NCBI RefSeq assembly: GCF_000194945.1
Contig: NZ_GL878507.1
Coordinates: 945,963 to 1,009,962, forward strand
From: Streptococcus sanguinis SK1 = NCTC 7863
GTDB taxonomy: Bacteria > Bacillota > Bacilli > Lactobacillales > Streptococcaceae
Reading direction: 5' to 3'
DNA: 64,000 nucleotides
Part shown: positions 19,101 to 29,905 of the stretch, in pieces
Layout of the letters: each line of letters begins with the position of its first letter
Position numbering within the stretch: position 1 is the stretch's first letter
The notes under the pieces: generated by a model
What the model was told of the DNA's origin: nothing
What the model saw: only the letters and a program-made list of their open reading frames with translations
Databases searched by the model: none
Position numbers and translations under genes: made by a program

Positions 19101-22100
19101 CTGAGGCACTCGTTGATGCGGACGTACTTGCACTTACTGAGGCACTCGTGGAGGCAGACGTACTTGCTGAAACGGACGCACTTGTTGACGCGGACGTGCT
19201 GGCACTCACGGATGCGCTAGTTGAAGCAGACGTACTTGCTGATACAGAGGCACTCGTTGAGGCTGACGTACTTGCACTCACTGACGCACTCGTTGAGGCT
19301 GATGTACTTGCGGATACAGATGCACTCGTTGAAGCAGACGTACTTGCACTTACTGATGCACTCGTCGAGGCTGATGTACTTGCTGAAACGGACGCACTTG
19401 TTGATGCAGACGTACTTGCGCTTACTGATGCGCTCGTTGAGGCCGAAGTGCTTGCACTTACGGATGCGCTCATGGATGCTGAGGTGCTTGCACTTACTGA
19501 TGCGCTCGTTGACGCAGACGTACTTGCACTTACGGAGGCGCTGGTGGACGCTGACGTACTTGCACTTACTGACGCACTTGTTGACGCGGACGTGCTTGCA
19601 CTTACCGACGCACTCGTTGACGCGGACGTACTGGCAGATACTGATGCGCTAGTTGACGCTGAGGTGCTGGCAGATACTGACGCACTCGTGGAAGCTGACG
19701 TACTTGCGCTCACTGACGCTGACGTGCTGGCAGATACTGATGCGCTAGTTGACGCTGAGGTACTTGCACTTACTGATGCACTCGTCGACGCTGAAGCACT
19801 TGTACTTACTGACGCGCTCGTTGATGCAGACGTACTTGCACTTACTGAGGCACTCGTTGACGCTGACGTACTTGCGCTCACTGACGCGCTAGTTGAGGCC
19901 GATGTGCTGGCACTCACAGACGCACTTGTCGATGCGGACGTGCTGGCACTTACCGATGCACTCGTCGATGCGGACGTACTTGCACTTACTGAGGCACTCG
20001 TTGATGCGGACGTACTTGCACTTACAGATGCACTCGTCGATGCGGAGGTACTTGCACTTACCGACGCGCTAGTAGACGCGGACGTACTTGCGCTTACTGA
20101 CGCACTCGTAGACGCTGAGGTGCTTGCGCTTACGGATGCGCTTGTTGACGCGGACGTGCTGGCAGATACTGATGCGCTAGTTGACGCTGAGGTGCTTGCA
20201 GATACTGACGCACTCGTGGAAGCTGACGTACTTGCGCTCACTGACGCTGACGTGCTTGCAGATACAGATGCACTCGTCGACGCTGAAGCACTTGCACTTA
20301 CTGACGCGCTCGTTGATGCTGAGGTACTTGCACTTACTGACGCACTCGTTGATGCGGACGTGCTTGCACTTACTGAGGCACTCGTTGAAGCGGACGTGCT
20401 TGCTGAAACTGATGCGCTTGTTGAAGCCGAGGTGCTTGCTGATACAGAGGCGCTCGTCGATGCGGACGTACTTGCGCTCACGGATGCACTTGTGGACGCT
20501 GAGGTACTTGCACTTACTGATGCGCTCGTGGACGCTGAGGTGCTGGCACTCACGGACGCACTCGTTGAAGCAGATGTGCTTGCTGATACGGACGCACTCG
20601 TTGAAGCTGAGGTACTTGCTGATACAGATGCACTTGTTGAAGCAGACGTACTTGCTGATACGGACGCACTTGTCGATGCAGATGTGCTGGCAGATACGGA
20701 CGCGCTCGTGGACGCGGACGTACTTGCACTTACGGATGCGCTTGTTGATGCAGATGTACTTGCAGATACAGACGCACTCGTCGAGGCTGACGTGCTGGCT
20801 GAAACTGATGCGCTCGTGGAAGCTGACGTACTTGCACTTACCGATGCACTCGTTGACGCTGAGGTACTTGCACTCACTGACGCACTCGTAGACGCGGACG
20901 TGCTTGCACTTACTGATGCACTCGTTGACGCTGACGTGCTTGCAGATACGGATGCACTTGTCGACGCTGACGTACTTGCGCTTACTGATGCACTCGTCGA
21001 GGCTGACGTGCTTGCACTTACTGATGCACTCGTCGAGGCTGACGTGCTTGCAGATACAGACGCACTCGTCGAGGCTGACGTGCTGGCTGAAACTGATGCG
21101 CTCGTGGAAGCTGACGTACTTGCACTTACGGATGCACTGGTTGAGGCGGACGTACTTGCACTTACTGATGCACTCGTGGAGGCTGAGGTACTTGCGCTCA
21201 CGGACGCACTCGTAGACGCGGACGTACTTGCACTTACAGACGCACTCGTGGAGGCTGAGGTACTTGCGGAAACTGAGGCGCTCGTGGACGCTGAGGTACT
21301 TGCGGAAACTGAGGCGCTGGTTGACGCAGATGTGCTTGCTGAAACTGAGGCACTCGTCGACGCAGATGTGCTTGCACTTACTGACGCACTCGTCGATGCG
21401 GACGTACTTGCGCTCACTGACGCGCTCGTTGAAGCAGACGTACTTGCGCTTACGGATGCACTTGTCGATGCTGACGTGCTGGCACTCACTGACGCGCTGG
21501 TTGATGCAGATGTGCTGGCACTCACTGACGCGCTGGTTGACGCTGACGTACTTGCACTTACTGATGCACTCGTTGAAGCCGAGGTGCTTGCTGATACAGA
21601 GGCGCTCGTCGATGCGGACGTACTTGCGCTTACGGATGCACTCGTGGAAGCTGAGGTACTTGCGGAAACTGAGGCGCTCGTGGACGCTGAGGTACTTGCG
21701 CTCACTGAAGCACTCGTTGAAGCAGACGTACTTGCACTTACGGATGCACTCGTGGAAGCTGAGGTACTTGCGGAAACTGAGGCGCTCGTGGACGCTGAGG
21801 TACTTGCGGATACTGAGGCACTCGTTGAGGCCGACGTACTTGCTGACACGGATGCACTTGTTGAGGCGGACGTGCTGGCACTTACTGATGCACTTGTGGA
21901 TGCCGATGTGCTGGCACTCATAGACGCGCTAGTAGACGCGGACGTACTTGCGGATACGGATGCGCTGGTTGACGCGGACGTACTTGCACTTACTGACGCA
22001 CTCGTGGAAGCCGATGTACTTGCGCTTACTGATGCACTCGTCGACGCAGATGTGCTTGCACTCACTGACGCGCTAGTTGATGCGGACGTACTTGCGCTTA

Positions 22101-24609
22101 CTGACGCACTCGTGGAAGCAGACGTGCTTGCACTTACTGATGCACTTGTTGACGCGGACGTGCTGGCTGAAACTGATGTGCTCGTGGAAGCTGACGTACT
22201 TGCACTTACCGATGCACTCGTTGAAGCAGACGTACTTGCTGATACGGATGCACTCGTTGAGGCTGAGGTACTTGCACTCACAGATGCACTGGTAGACGCT
22301 GACGTACTTGCGGATACTGAGGCACTGGTGGATGCAGATGTACTTGCGCTTGTAGACGCGCTAGTCGATGCTGACGTACTTGCGCTCACTGACGCACTCG
22401 TTGAAGCCGATGTGCTGGCACTTACGGACGCACTCGTCGATGCTGACGTGCTTGCGGAAACTGACGCACTAGTGGAAGCCGACGTACTTGCACTCACCGA
22501 TGCACTCGTTGAGGCGGACGTACTTGCTGATACAGATTTCTGTGCTGAAGTTGATGCACTAATGGAAGCCGATTTACTAGCCGCCGTAGATTGGCTCGCA
22601 GACGTAGAAGCGCTTACTGACGCACTCGCTGATAAACTAGGACGTAAATCTTGAACAGTCCTATCAGCTGTTATTGTATCTCTTGAACGGCTAGCAGGAG
22701 TATCATCTGGATAAATAACCGTCACAGAACCATCATTGTTAACAACATATTGGACATTGTTAGGCAGATTCCCTGTATTAGCCGCCCTAACTTTTTCTTC
22801 AATAGCTGTTTTTTCACTTGTTGATAGTTGCTGGGGATTCAGAACCCCAGTTAAACTTCCAGGATTGTTTGGTGTATATTTATCTGTCTGGTTAGCAAAA
22901 ACAATTCTGAAAATTTTTGCTTCACTAGTTAAACCACTAGCATCTGTCGCTCTAACCTTGAAAGTGTATTTACCACCAGGTCCTGCTGGTAGACTTTTCG
23001 GTATCGTCCCTCTAATAGTTGTCACAAGAGGATTTTGTTCCGTAGCATTATTAGGATTGTTTATATTCGGTGTATTAAATGTAAAACCTAAGCCTAGCAA
23101 AGTGTTATAAGTGCTACTAGCAGCAAGATCTCCTGCAAAATTTACATTGGTAATCTTACCACTATTATCATAAAAGTGGAGTTCAGCAGTACCTTCTTCT
23201 CCACGATAGAAGATATAGTCTCTACCCTCATCAACAAAGACTGGGGCTACCCTATCTGTATCAACTGTCTGTGCAGCAGCAATAGTGTCTGTTGAACCAT
23301 CCGGATAGGTAATTGTTACGGTACCATTTTCTGAAACCGAGTAAGTTGAGGTGGCAGGAAGATTTGGATTAGCACTTTTGACTGCAGCAATGACAGCATC
23401 TTTGTCTGTTTGGGTCAGACTATTCGCATTCTGAACATAGGTTAAAGTTGGAACTTGAGGAGTATATTTTTCTGTCTGAGGTCTTATAACTAATACAAAA
23501 CGCTCACTTTGTTTGTCTACTAATGCAGTGATATTCCCTGCAGCATCTTCTGCTCGGACATATTTAGTATAGCGATCCCCAGGTCCAACACCATGATTAA
23601 TTGGCACAATACCGTAGACACGAGTCCTTAGAGGATTAGCAGGCGTTGCATTACCTGGAACACTCAAGTTATCAGTAGAATATCTTATCCAATTTGGATC
23701 TAAGTAAGTAGAGTTATCTGCTCCTTCAATATTTCGAACAATGACTCGATTAACTCGACCACTATCATCAGTTGTTTCGACAAAAAACTCAAACTCTTCT
23801 CCTCGATAGGCTATTACCTCTTGAGGGAGAGTGATTGTAGGAGGGGTTGTATCTGTAGCCCGACGCGTTCTTCTACGCCCAGTCTGACTAGAGGATTCTG
23901 TAGACTGCTGGCTGCTTGTAGAGTTGCCGGTTTCTGATGCAGACGATGCAGAGGTCTGACTGGCAGAAACTGATTGAGAAGAACTGGTTGGCTGACTAGT
24001 ACTAGCACTCACTGAAGCCGATGCACTTGAAGACACCGAAAGAGACTCAGATACACTTAAGGAATCTGAGACTGACTGAGATGTGCTGGCACTGATAGAG
24101 GCAGAGCTAAACTGTGACATTGACTCTGAAGCTGAGATGCTGGCTGAGATAGATGCACTGACAGAAGCACTGGCACTGGCTGAAGATGTATCTGATACAG
24201 ACTCTGACTCAGTATGTGAGCTTGCCGTTGCGGTTGCTGCTTCAGCAGCACTGCTTTCTTCTCCTAAAACTGTTTCACCACGTGTCGCTAAAACGTCTGT
24301 CGTATCAATGACCTTTTCCAGAGCCTGACCTTCTTCTGCATGGACAGTTGTGCTTGTCACAACAGCTCCGCCCAGCACGGCTCCCGTGGCGACAATGCCC
24401 CTCAAAAAGTCTATGCCGCTCTTCTTATCGGTAACTTGTTCTTCCGTTACCTTGAGCTCGATTGATGAAAGGCCTCCCCCCTTCATTGATCTAAAAAGGC
24501 CGAACTGTGATGTCGCAGCACGCAGCCAATGCTTACCCGATTTAATCAGCTTAAAACGAGTCACACGCTCTACTTCGTGGTACTTACCTTTTTGACGTTT
24601 AAAAAACAT
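16186..24609 (-). CDS. srpA: Giant serine-rich repeat adhesin (SrpA/GspB/Hsa type)
   Basis: This 2807-residue LPxTG surface adhesin has a 91-residue SRR signal peptide (KSGKHW motif at 23-28, predicted cut after VHA). It is followed by a short serine-rich region (about 110-250) and a binding region (about 253-655) made of two Siglec-like plus Unique modules. The first module has the sialoglycan-binding motif YTKY at 347-350. The second has YTFK at 548-551. Residues about 655-2770 are degenerate 12-residue repeats of S-A-S-x. The anchor is LPQTG at 2772-2776, then a hydrophobic segment and RRKKK. Such proteins bind sialylated platelet GPIb and salivary mucin. GGGAG precedes the ATG. Export and glycosylation depend on the adjacent operon. 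Confidence 0.95.
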   Translation of the reverse strand: MFFKRQKGKYHEVERVTRFKLIKSGKHWLRAATSQFGLFRSMKGGGLSSIELKVTEEQVTDKKSGIDFLRGIVATGAVLGGAVVTSTTVHAEEGQALEKVIDTTDVLATRGETVLGEESSAAEAATATASSHTESESVSDTSSASASASVSASISASISASESMSQFSSASISASTSQSVSDSLSVSESLSVSSSASASVSASTSQPTSSSQSVSASQTSASSASETGNSTSSQQSTESSSQTGRRRTRRATDTTPPTITLPQEVIAYRGEEFEFFVETTDDSGRVNRVIVRNIEGADNSTYLDPNWIRYSTDNLSVPGNATPANPLRTRVYGIVPINHGVGPGDRYTKYVRAEDAAGNITALVDKQSERFVLVIRPQTEKYTPQVPTLTYVQNANSLTQTDKDAVIAAVKSANPNLPATSTYSVSENGTVTITYPDGSTDTIAAAQTVDTDRVAPVFVDEGRDYIFYRGEEGTAELHFYDNSGKITNVNFAGDLAASSTYNTLLGLGFTFNTPNINNPNNATEQNPLVTTIRGTIPKSLPAGPGGKYTFKVRATDASGLTSEAKIFRIVFANQTDKYTPNNPGSLTGVLNPQQLSTSEKTAIEEKVRAANTGNLPNNVQYVVNNDGSVTVIYPDDTPASRSRDTITADRTVQDLRPSLSASASVSASTSASQSTAASKSASISASTSAQKSVSASTSASTSASVSASTSASTSASVSASTSASTSASVSASTSASTSASVSASTSASTSASTSASTSASTSASVSASTSASTSASVSASTSASTSASVSASTSASTSASVSASTSASTSTSVSASTSASTSASVSASTSASTSASVSASTSASTSASVSASTSASTSASVSASTSASTSASVSASTSASTSASVSASTSASTSASMSASTSASTSASVSASTSASTSASVSASTSASTSASVSASTSASTSASVSASTSASTSASVSASTSASTSASVSASTSASTSASVSASTSASTSASVSASTSASTSASVSASTSASTSASVSASTSASTSASVSASTSASTSASVSASTSASTSASVSASTSASTSASVSASTSASTSASVSASTSASTSASVSASTSASTSASVSASTSASTSASVSASTSASTSASVSASTSASTSASVSASTSASTSASVSASTSASTSASVSASTSASTSASVSASTSASTSASVSASTSASTSASVSASTSASTSASVSASTSASTSASVSASTSASTSASVSASTSASTSASVSASTSASTSASVSASTSASTSASVSASTSASTSASVSASTSASTSASVSASTSASTSASVSASTSASTSASVSASTSASTSASVSASTSASTSASVSASTSASTSASVSASTSASTSASVSASTSASTSASVSASTSASTSASVSASTSASTSASVSASTSASTSASVSASTSASTSASVSASTSASTSASVSASASASTSASVSASTSASVSASTSASTSASVSASTSASTSASVSASTSASTSASVSASTSASTSASVSASTSASTSASVSASTSASTSASVSASTSASTSASVSASTSASTSASVSASTSASTSASVSASTSASTSASVSASTSASTSASVSASTSASTSASVSTSASASTSASVSASTSASTSASVSASTSASVSASTSASTSASVSASTSASTSASVSASTSASTSASVSASTSASTSASVSASTSASTSASVSASTSASTSASVSASTSASMSASVSASTSASTSASVSASTSASTSASVSASTSASTSASVSASTSASTSASVSASTSASTSASVSASTSASTSASVSASTSASTSASVSASTSASTSASVSASTSASTSASVSASTSASTSASVSASASASTSASVSASTSASVSASTSASTSASVSASTSASTSASVSASTSASTSASVSASTSASTSASVSASTSASTSASVSASTSASTSASVSASTSASTSASVSASTSASTSASVSASTSASTSASVSASTSASTSASVSASTSASTSASVSASTSASTSASVSASTSASTSASVSASTSASTSASVSASTSASTSASVSASTSASTSASVSASTSASTSASVSASMSASTSASVSASTSASTSASVSASTSASTSASVSASTSASTSASVSASTSASTSASVSASTSASTSASVSASTSASMSASVSASTSASTSASVSASTSASTSASVSASMSASTSASVSASMSASTSASVSASTSASTSASVSASTSASTSASVSASTSASTSASVSASTSASTSASVSASTSASTSASVSASTSASMSASVSASTSASTSASVSASTSASTSASVSASTSASTSASVSASTSASMSASVSASTSASTSVSVSASTSASTSASVSASESASTSSSAKASESASTSASVSASTSASTSASVSASTSASTSASVSASTSASTSASVSASTSASTSASVSASTSASTSASVSASTSASTSASVSASTSASTSASVSASTSASTSASVSASMSASTSASVSASESASTSSSAKASESASTSASVSASTSASTSASVSASTSASTSAFVSASTSASTSASVSASTSASTSASVSASTSASTSVSVSASTSASTSASVSASESASTSSSAKASESASTSASVSASTSASTSASVSASESASTSSSAKASESASTSASVSASESASTSSSVSASESASVSASALALASISASVSASESASTSASLSGSESASISDSQSICESTSVSTSTSVLHSQLDLVHEKEFYSLSLSTSESLSAAVSLSELARVSQSVSESLSTSLSASQSTSESLSASARQSELDLISRGRLPQTGETESKASILALGLGALGLAFKRRKKKSDSEE
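16590..22640 (-). repeat. Serine-rich repeat region SRR2, 36-bp unit
   Basis: Roughly 6 kb of tandem 36-bp units encode [12 protein letters not shown] with scattered substitutions (T to E, M, A or V) and occasional shortened units. The distal part alternates with blocks containing [13 protein letters not shown]. Synonymous third positions vary widely, so DNA repeats are less perfect than the protein. Copy number is likely to differ between strains, and short-read assembly of this stretch would be unreliable. Confidence 0.95.
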
Positions 24610-24700
24610 AATTCTCCCTTTAATTTATATCCTTTTAAAACTCTATTACTCTCATTTTACCACACTATTATATAAAATGAACAATAAATTACTTATTTTT
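24610..24700 (-). promoter_or_regulatory. Probable promoter of the SRR adhesin gene
   Basis: On the minus strand an extended -10 element TGGTAAAAT (TAAAAT at 24654-24659) lies 44 bases before the ATG. A second TATAAT lies about 16 bases further upstream. No convincing -35 is visible for either. GGGAG at 24614-24618 is the ribosome binding site. Confidence 0.5.
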
Positions 24701-24783
24701 TTTGCTGAAATTGTTTTCAAGCATTTCCAAAAAAATCATTTTCAAAAAGAATCACCTTACTTTCATGCCTCTTTTACAAATAG

Positions 24784-24804
24784 AAAAAACGCCAAACAGC
24801 GTTT
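24784..24804 (-). terminator. Terminator after tRNA-Ser
   Basis: A 6-bp stem AAACGC/GCGTTT (24787-24792 with 24799-24804) is followed on the minus strand by a run of T. It ends the tRNA transcript and lies upstream of the adhesin promoter region. Confidence 0.65.
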
Positions 24805-24818
24805 CTTGCATCTTATGA

Positions 24819-24906
24819 CGGAAGACATGGGATTCGAACCCACGCACGCTTTTACACGCCTACTGCGTTTCCAACACAGCCTCTTAAGCCTCTTGAGTAA
24901 TCTTCC
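24819..24906 (-). tRNA. tRNA-Ser (anticodon GGA)
   Basis: This 88-nt class II tRNA has a 7-bp acceptor stem (GGAAGAT with GTCTTCC), an anticodon arm CTGTG-TTGGAAA-CGCAG giving anticodon GGA, and a long variable arm. The T-arm is GGGTTCGAATCCC. The discriminator base is G as expected for serine tRNAs. The 3' CCA is not encoded; TCA follows. Confidence 0.95.
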
Positions 24907-24944
24907 ACAAAAGAGAAAGTCCAGCTTTCTCAAAACTTTAACCA

Positions 24945-25790
24945 TTATACCACATTACAACACCAACCGCCATAGTTTCCGTTAAATTTTTTCACAAATT
25001 CAACCAAAGTCCAAACATTCTGGTTCAAATCAAAGATTTCCGTCGTATCCATACGAATCACATGCAGCTGATATGGTTTGTCCGCATCTTCTATCTTTTC
25101 AGCGGATACGAGGCTATAGCCCAGTTCTTCGACTTCCTTTAGGAAACCATCCCGTTCTTCCTCCGAATCAAAATAGGCCCAATGGTCAATCTCACGCTCC
25201 TGACTATGATCATCGCCGTCCTGCTCCAGCTGATACCAGACCCGCTGGTTGAGAATGGTCTGATACTCGTATTCATTGGGATAGAGAAAGTCAAAGTACT
25301 GATTCCATTCCTCGTCTTCTAGGGTTGCTGAGTCATAGCGGCGGTCTGGAAAGTCGCGCATCACGTTTGCAATTGGCTCCAGATGGCTTTTCTTGTCTTG
25401 CAGATAGTAGTAAAACTCAATATTTCCATCTGTCGTAATCACACCGACATGAATGCCACCGACTTGCCCTAAAGCCTCAGAAAGCCGGTCCTCAATCACA
25501 TTCAGCTCTTTAAACTCATCACTAGATGGAAAACCTGTCTCCCCATCGTACTGGAGGAGCGTTACCTTGAGCCTCATAGCATAGTCATAGAGAGGATAGG
25601 GTGCCTCGTCAAAAAGAGCTAGATTCAGACGGATACTAGCCAACTTGTCATCTATATAGGTTGAGAAAGATCCCCACTCACTCGGAAAAGGATCTTCAGA
25701 AGGCACATCGAGCACTGCTTCTTCCACCTTTTCTACTTTCTCTTCCTCTTGCTCTTGTTTCTTACCAAACAGATTCTTAAAAAAACTCAT
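24945..25790 (-). CDS. DUF695 plus RraB-like two-domain protein
   Basis: This 281-residue soluble acidic protein has a lysine/glutamate-rich linker at residues 8-30, then a DUF695-like domain (about 35-150). The C-terminal part (about 190-260, around DHWAYFDSEEERDGFLKEVE) resembles the RraB family, named for the regulator of RNase E. Streptococci lack RNase E, so the ribonuclease role cannot be assumed. ATG 25790 is preferred over a TTG two codons upstream because GGGAAG then lies 6 bases before it. It sits alone between tmRNA and tRNA-Ser. Function unknown. Confidence 0.75.
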   Translation of the reverse strand: MSFFKNLFGKKQEQEEEKVEKVEEAVLDVPSEDPFPSEWGSFSTYIDDKLASIRLNLALFDEAPYPLYDYAMRLKVTLLQYDGETGFPSSDEFKELNVIEDRLSEALGQVGGIHVGVITTDGNIEFYYYLQDKKSHLEPIANVMRDFPDRRYDSATLEDEEWNQYFDFLYPNEYEYQTILNQRVWYQLEQDGDDHSQEREIDHWAYFDSEEERDGFLKEVEELGYSLVSAEKIEDADKPYQLHVIRMDTTEIFDLNQNVWTLVEFVKKFNGNYGGWCCNVV

Positions 25791-25911
25791 ATCCAACTTC
25801 CCTTAATACTTATGAAATCAACCCAATAGAAATACAAATATTTCCTTTGCCATCACTAACATCATTGTATTACTTTTTCAGACAGAAATCAAGATTTCCT
25901 GAACATCGTAA

Positions 25912-25941
25912 AAGCAAAAAACGCTGATTTCTCAACGTTTT
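25912..25941 (-). terminator. Terminator of tmRNA gene
   Basis: A stem of about 10 bp with one mismatch (25918-25927 with 25932-25941) and a 4-base loop is followed on the minus strand by TTTTTGCTTT. It lies just after the tmRNA 3' end. Confidence 0.6.
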
Positions 25942-25959
25942 AGAAGGACTTTAAAATAA

Positions 25960-26305
25960 TGGAGCCGGTGGGAGTCGAACCCACGTCCAAACACCTGCTA
26001 ACACATTTGTCTACAACCATAGGCTATGTATTGATTTAACTTCACCTTGACACATAGCTCAAGCCCAAGTCAAGCGAGTCTATCAATCTCTTGCAAAATC
26101 CCTAGACCAGACTTTGCCGTAGCTTGCTCATAATAAGACCTGTCATCAGACACAAGCAATCCGAATCGGGTCACGCTGGCTGGTTTTTAGGCAGCTAAAG
26201 CGTAAGAATTGTTATTTTTTGCAGTTATATTTAACTGGCGTTTTACATCCGCTAGATGGGTTGCAAAATGTGCCGCATAATGCCTGTCGAATCCGTAACG
26301 ACCCC
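25960..26305 (-). ncRNA. ssrA: Transfer-messenger RNA (tmRNA)
   Basis: The 346-nt tmRNA rescues stalled ribosomes. The 5' GGGGTCG pairs with the 3' CGGCTCC to form the alanine acceptor stem with A as discriminator, and the T-arm reads GGGTTCGACTCCC. The tag reading frame lies at 26187-26222 and encodes AKNNNSYALAA followed by TAA, with GCA as the resume codon. CCA is not encoded. The tag ends in YALAA as in other streptococci, which targets tagged proteins to ClpXP. Confidence 0.96.
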
Positions 26306-26319
26306 AAGACAATAGGAAT

Positions 26320-26348
26320 ATTATAACAGAATCCACTAAAAAAAGCAA
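26320..26348 (-). promoter_or_regulatory. tmRNA promoter
   Basis: On the minus strand TATAAT (26320-26325) follows TTGCTT (26343-26348) with a 17-base spacer. Transcription would start a few bases before the mature 5' end, consistent with RNase P trimming. Confidence 0.7.
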
Positions 26349-26367
26349 AAGCCTGCATACAGCAGGC
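26338..26367 (-). terminator. Terminator of the dnaG-rpoD-sufT unit
   Basis: A stem GCCTGC/GCAGGC (26351-26356 with 26362-26367) is followed on the minus strand by TTTTGCTTTTTTT. It ends the transcript 20 bases after the SufT-like gene. Its T tract overlaps the tmRNA -35 region. Confidence 0.75.
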
Positions 26368-26386
26368 CAGCACTTACTATCTGTTC

Positions 26387-26725
26387 TTAACGAATTCCCA
26401 AAGCAATCCGAGCATAGCGGCTCATCTTTTCCACCGTCCAAGCTGGGTACCAAACCAACTTAACATCCGTCTTGGTAACCTCTGGAACATCTGACATGGC
26501 ATCATAGATCTGGTCAGTCAGAAGATCCGCCAGAGGGCATCCCATGGTTGTCAAGGTCATATCGATTTCCGTCTCCCCATTGGTCTCGTCAAAACGGATT
26601 TCATAGATTAAGCCTAGATTGACAATATCAATCCCCAGTTCTGGGTCGATGACCTGCTCCAAGCTCTCTAAAATACGTGTTTTAATCTTTTCAACTTCTT
26701 CAGGGCTGTATTTTTGTTCTGACAT
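26387..26725 (-). CDS. SufT/MIP18-family (DUF59) protein
   Basis: This 112-residue single-domain DUF59 protein has the family motifs DPELGIDIVNLGLIY (residues 27-41) and MTLTTMGCPLADLL around residue 56-69 with one conserved Cys. SufT-type proteins help mature or insert iron-sulfur clusters. The MIP18 and PaaD relatives share the fold. It is the third gene after dnaG and rpoD, the usual streptococcal order, and ends at a terminator. GGAGG precedes the ATG. A narrower function is not visible. Confidence 0.85.
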   Translation of the reverse strand: MSEQKYSPEEVEKIKTRILESLEQVIDPELGIDIVNLGLIYEIRFDETNGETEIDMTLTTMGCPLADLLTDQIYDAMSDVPEVTKTDVKLVWYPAWTVEKMSRYARIALGIR

Positions 26726-26851
26726 GCAATATCCTCCTTATAGATATAGCAGAAATTTCAAGTTAGCTTGAGGGGGCTTTTGCTTTCAGTTAGGATTGCC
26801 TACTTGACGCTTTCTACTGAAGGCTTTCCGCCCCTCCTTGCTCTTCATTTC

Positions 26852-27964
26852 TTAATCTTCAATAAAGTCTCTGAGTGGTTTGCTGCGGCTTGGATGGCGA
26901 AGTTTACGCAGGGCTTTGGCTTCAATCTGGCGAATCCGCTCGCGGGTGACATTGAAGACCTTGCCGACATCTTCCAGCGTCCGCATTTTTCCATCGTCCA
27001 GACCAAAGCGCAGACGCAAGACGTTTTCCTCACGGTCTGTCAGCGTATCTAGGACTTCATCCAACTGCTCACGAAGAACGACACGAGTTGTATAGTCGAC
27101 TGGATTTTCAATCACTTCATCTTCGATAAAGTCTCCCAGATGACTGTCATCTTCCTCACCGATAGGCGTCTCCAGCGACACTGGCTCTTGAGCAATCTTG
27201 AGAATTTCACGAACCTTGTCAGGTGTCATATCCATCCGCTCAGCGATTTGCTCAGGCGTAGGATCTTGACCTAATTCCTGCAATAGATTACGTTGCTCGC
27301 GGACTAGCTTGTTAATGGTTTCCACCATATGGACCGGAATCCGAATGGTCCGAGCTTGGTCAGCAATCGCACGGGTAATGGCCTGACGAATCCACCAAGT
27401 CGCATAAGTTGAAAACTTAAATCCTTTGGTGTAGTCAAACTTATCAACGGCCTTCATCAGCCCCATGTTTCCTTCTTGAATCAAGTCAAGGAACTGCATA
27501 CCACGGCCGACATAGCGCTTGGCAATGGAAACAACCAGACGAAGGTTGGCCTCAGCCAGACGCTGCTTGGCTTCCAAGTCTCCCTGCTCTACCAAGATAG
27601 CCAGCTCCTGCTCTTCTTCATTGCTGAGAAGGGGCACAACCCCGATTTCTTTCAGATACATGCGGACTGGGTCATTGACCTTGGCTGAATTGCTGCCTAG
27701 GAGTTCTTCATCCGTCAGTTCTGCTTCTTCCTCTTCGTTATTTAAGACGCGTGCGCTGGGATTTCCTTCCTTATCTGTAATTGAGATGCCAGCATCCTGG
27801 ATGCGCTGCAGCAAATCCTCAATTCCATCAGCATCCAAAGTGAAAGGGATGACCAGCTGGTCATTGATTTCATCATCTGTCGCAACCCCTGTCTGCTTGT
27901 GGTTACGGATAAATTCTGCAATTTGAACGTCTAATGTTGTTACTTCTTTTTGTTTTGTAGCCAT
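26852..27964 (-). CDS. rpoD: RNA polymerase primary sigma factor RpoD (SigA)
   Basis: This 370-residue group 1 sigma-70 factor directs RNA polymerase to housekeeping promoters. Region 2 carries the core-binding and -10 melting helix ([33 protein letters not shown]). Region 3 follows, and region 4 ends with the -35 helix-turn-helix (TREENVL... [17 protein letters not shown]). The N-terminal region 1.1 is present and the large region-1/2 insertion of E. coli RpoD is absent. It starts 2 bases after the dnaG stop. Confidence 0.98.
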   Translation of the reverse strand: MATKQKEVTTLDVQIAEFIRNHKQTGVATDDEINDQLVIPFTLDADGIEDLLQRIQDAGISITDKEGNPSARVLNNEEEEAELTDEELLGSNSAKVNDPVRMYLKEIGVVPLLSNEEEQELAILVEQGDLEAKQRLAEANLRLVVSIAKRYVGRGMQFLDLIQEGNMGLMKAVDKFDYTKGFKFSTYATWWIRQAITRAIADQARTIRIPVHMVETINKLVREQRNLLQELGQDPTPEQIAERMDMTPDKVREILKIAQEPVSLETPIGEEDDSHLGDFIEDEVIENPVDYTTRVVLREQLDEVLDTLTDREENVLRLRFGLDDGKMRTLEDVGKVFNVTRERIRQIEAKALRKLRHPSRSKPLRDFIED

Positions 27965-27966
27965 TC

Positions 27967-29751
27967 CTACTCCATTCTTCTTTTTTTCTCAATCAAGCGC
28001 TCCAGCTCGGACAGGGCTGTATCCGTATCTCCGCTGTGAGAGGCTTCTCGAATCTTCTTACTAATAAACTGATTATGCTTGCGCAAAATCTCCCGCTCTC
28101 TGGTTTCTTCCACTTCTTTCAACTCATCTTCCAAAACCTCATCCGGCAAGTCTTCTTCTAAAACGCGGTACCAAGCCTGCTGAACATGATCTGGCAGCTG
28201 GGACAAATCCTGCGGTGTCACCTCACCATTTGCCAGCAAAATCTCATACAAGGTCTGCAATTCTTCCGAGTCAAAGACAAAATCTTCTCTCAGCCGATAT
28301 TGGTTCAATATCAAAGGATGATGTATCATGCGGTGGAAGATATGATTTTCCGCCCTCATGAGACGACTCAGCCGGTTCGAAGGCGAAAACTGCATGACGA
28401 CTGGTTGAGACTGCTGAGTGGGCGCCTCCTGACTGCGACTAGAGCGCTCAGCCAGCCGGCTGTTATTCACCGTCTGCTCCACCTGCTGATAGTCAAAGTC
28501 CGGCAGCAACTCAGCCAGCATGTAAATATAGGAGTTCTGCGCTGTGATGGACTTGGTCTTCGCAATAATCGGTGCCATCTTCTCTACAAACTCAATCTGA
28601 GCCTGTAGATTTTCAATATTATCTGGTTTCAGATGATGCAGCAGAAACTCCACATTACTTATTCGCGTTTTGCTCAGTAAATGCTGCAAATCTTCCTCAG
28701 AATTTTTAGCGAGAAACTCATCCGGATCCAAATTATCCGGAATCCGAACAATTTCCACCGTCATATCTTTCAGCTCATCCAAAGCCTTTGCAGTCGCTGC
28801 CTGCCCTGCCCTATCTCCATCATAGGATAGGATAATCTTCTTGCAATACTTGCTCAGATGCTGGACATGCTCAGGCGTCAGAGCTGTTCCCATCGAGGCA
28901 ACCGCATTTTCAATCCCGGCCCGATAAGCCGCAATCACATCCATGAAACCTTCCATCAGATAGACCTCATGGCTCTTCTTGATAACCGGCTTGGCCTTAT
29001 CCAGATGATAGAGCTCGTAGCTTTTATTGAAAATAGCGGTGCTGCGACTGTTTTTGTACTTGGCCTGATGGCCGTCTGAAGCCGCCGCTTGCCAAATCCG
29101 TCCGGAAAAGGCCACAACCTGCCCGCTGTCATTGGTCAGGGGAAACATAATCCGGTTCTGAAAAGCATCATAGACCAGATTATTCTCCGCCAGATTGAAG
29201 AGGCCCGAGTTCATGATGGTATTCTCATCAAACTTTCCAGCCATACTCTTATGAAGATAATTGCCTTCATTTGGAGCCAGGCCGATTTGAAAATGCTTAA
29301 GAACATCATCTGTCAGACCCCGCTGGTAGAGATAAGCCCGCGCTTCCTCTCCCATCTTGGTCGTCATCAGAACCGCATGATAAAATTTCGCTGCCTCGGT
29401 ATGGATATCGTAGAGAGCCTGGTGCGGATGGCTTTGTCTCAGTCGGTCATTGCCCGCTGTCTCTACAGCCAAGGGAATCCCTGCCCGATCTGCTACAATC
29501 TGCACAGCATCCATAAAGGAAACGCCTCGATAATCCTCAATGAATTTGAAGACATCGCCCGACTTGCCGCAGCCAAAACAGTGATAAAACTGCTTGTCCT
29601 CTACAACGTTAAAAGAGGGCGTCTTTTCGCCATGAAAGGGACAGAGTCCCAGGAAATTCCGCCCAGCCTTGGTCAAGGCCACCGTTTCTCCTATGACATC
29701 GACGATATTGACGCTGTTTTTAATTTCAGAAATGATTTCTTTATCAATCAA
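27967..29751 (-). CDS. dnaG: DNA primase DnaG
   Basis: This 594-residue primase makes RNA primers at the replication fork. The N-terminal zinc ribbon is visible ([11 protein letters not shown] then CFGCGKSGD). The RNA polymerase/Toprim core has [11 protein letters not shown] and [11 protein letters not shown]. The C-terminal helicase-binding domain is divergent, as usual in Firmicutes. The start is probably TTG at 29751: GGAGG lies 9 bases upstream of it, whereas the ATG at 29775 overlaps that Shine-Dalgarno site and has none of its own. It heads the dnaG-rpoD-sufT unit. Confidence 0.95.
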   Translation of the reverse strand: MIDKEIISEIKNSVNIVDVIGETVALTKAGRNFLGLCPFHGEKTPSFNVVEDKQFYHCFGCGKSGDVFKFIEDYRGVSFMDAVQIVADRAGIPLAVETAGNDRLRQSHPHQALYDIHTEAAKFYHAVLMTTKMGEEARAYLYQRGLTDDVLKHFQIGLAPNEGNYLHKSMAGKFDENTIMNSGLFNLAENNLVYDAFQNRIMFPLTNDSGQVVAFSGRIWQAAASDGHQAKYKNSRSTAIFNKSYELYHLDKAKPVIKKSHEVYLMEGFMDVIAAYRAGIENAVASMGTALTPEHVQHLSKYCKKIILSYDGDRAGQAATAKALDELKDMTVEIVRIPDNLDPDEFLAKNSEEDLQHLLSKTRISNVEFLLHHLKPDNIENLQAQIEFVEKMAPIIAKTKSITAQNSYIYMLAELLPDFDYQQVEQTVNNSRLAERSSRSQEAPTQQSQPVVMQFSPSNRLSRLMRAENHIFHRMIHHPLILNQYRLREDFVFDSEELQTLYEILLANGEVTPQDLSQLPDHVQQAWYRVLEEDLPDEVLEDELKEVEETREREILRKHNQFISKKIREASHSGDTDTALSELERLIEKKRRME

Positions 29752-29839
29752 GAGACAATACCTCCAATTTATCATAGAATATCATTCTATATTTTATACT
29801 AAAATGAAGCAAATGTAAAATATTTGACAAACAAATATC

Positions 29840-29868
29840 TTGTAGATGTCATATAAATAAGCTATAAT
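29840..29868 (+). promoter_or_regulatory. mscL promoter
   Basis: TTGTAG (29840-29845) and TATAAT (29863-29868) are spaced by 17 bases, 38 bases before the mscL ATG. A GAAAGGA ribosome binding site follows. Confidence 0.65.
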
Positions 29869-29905
29869 ATAATCTCATTAATAAATTCTTGAAAGGAAAG
29901 AAAGA

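Noticed and set aside
16590-22640. CRISPR array suggested by the regular 36-bp repeats
   Set aside because: The repeats are contiguous, without unique spacers, and encode protein in one frame. No cas gene is present.
16610-22654. 2014-codon plus-strand open frame of repeated [12 protein letters not shown]
   Set aside because: It is the exact antisense of the adhesin repeats, has no ribosome binding site, and its sequence is fully explained by the sense repeats. It is treated only as an observation on codon phasing.
29824-29857. TTGACA with TATAAA as the mscL promoter
   Set aside because: The spacing is 22 bases. The pair TTGTAG/TATAAT with 17 bases fits better.
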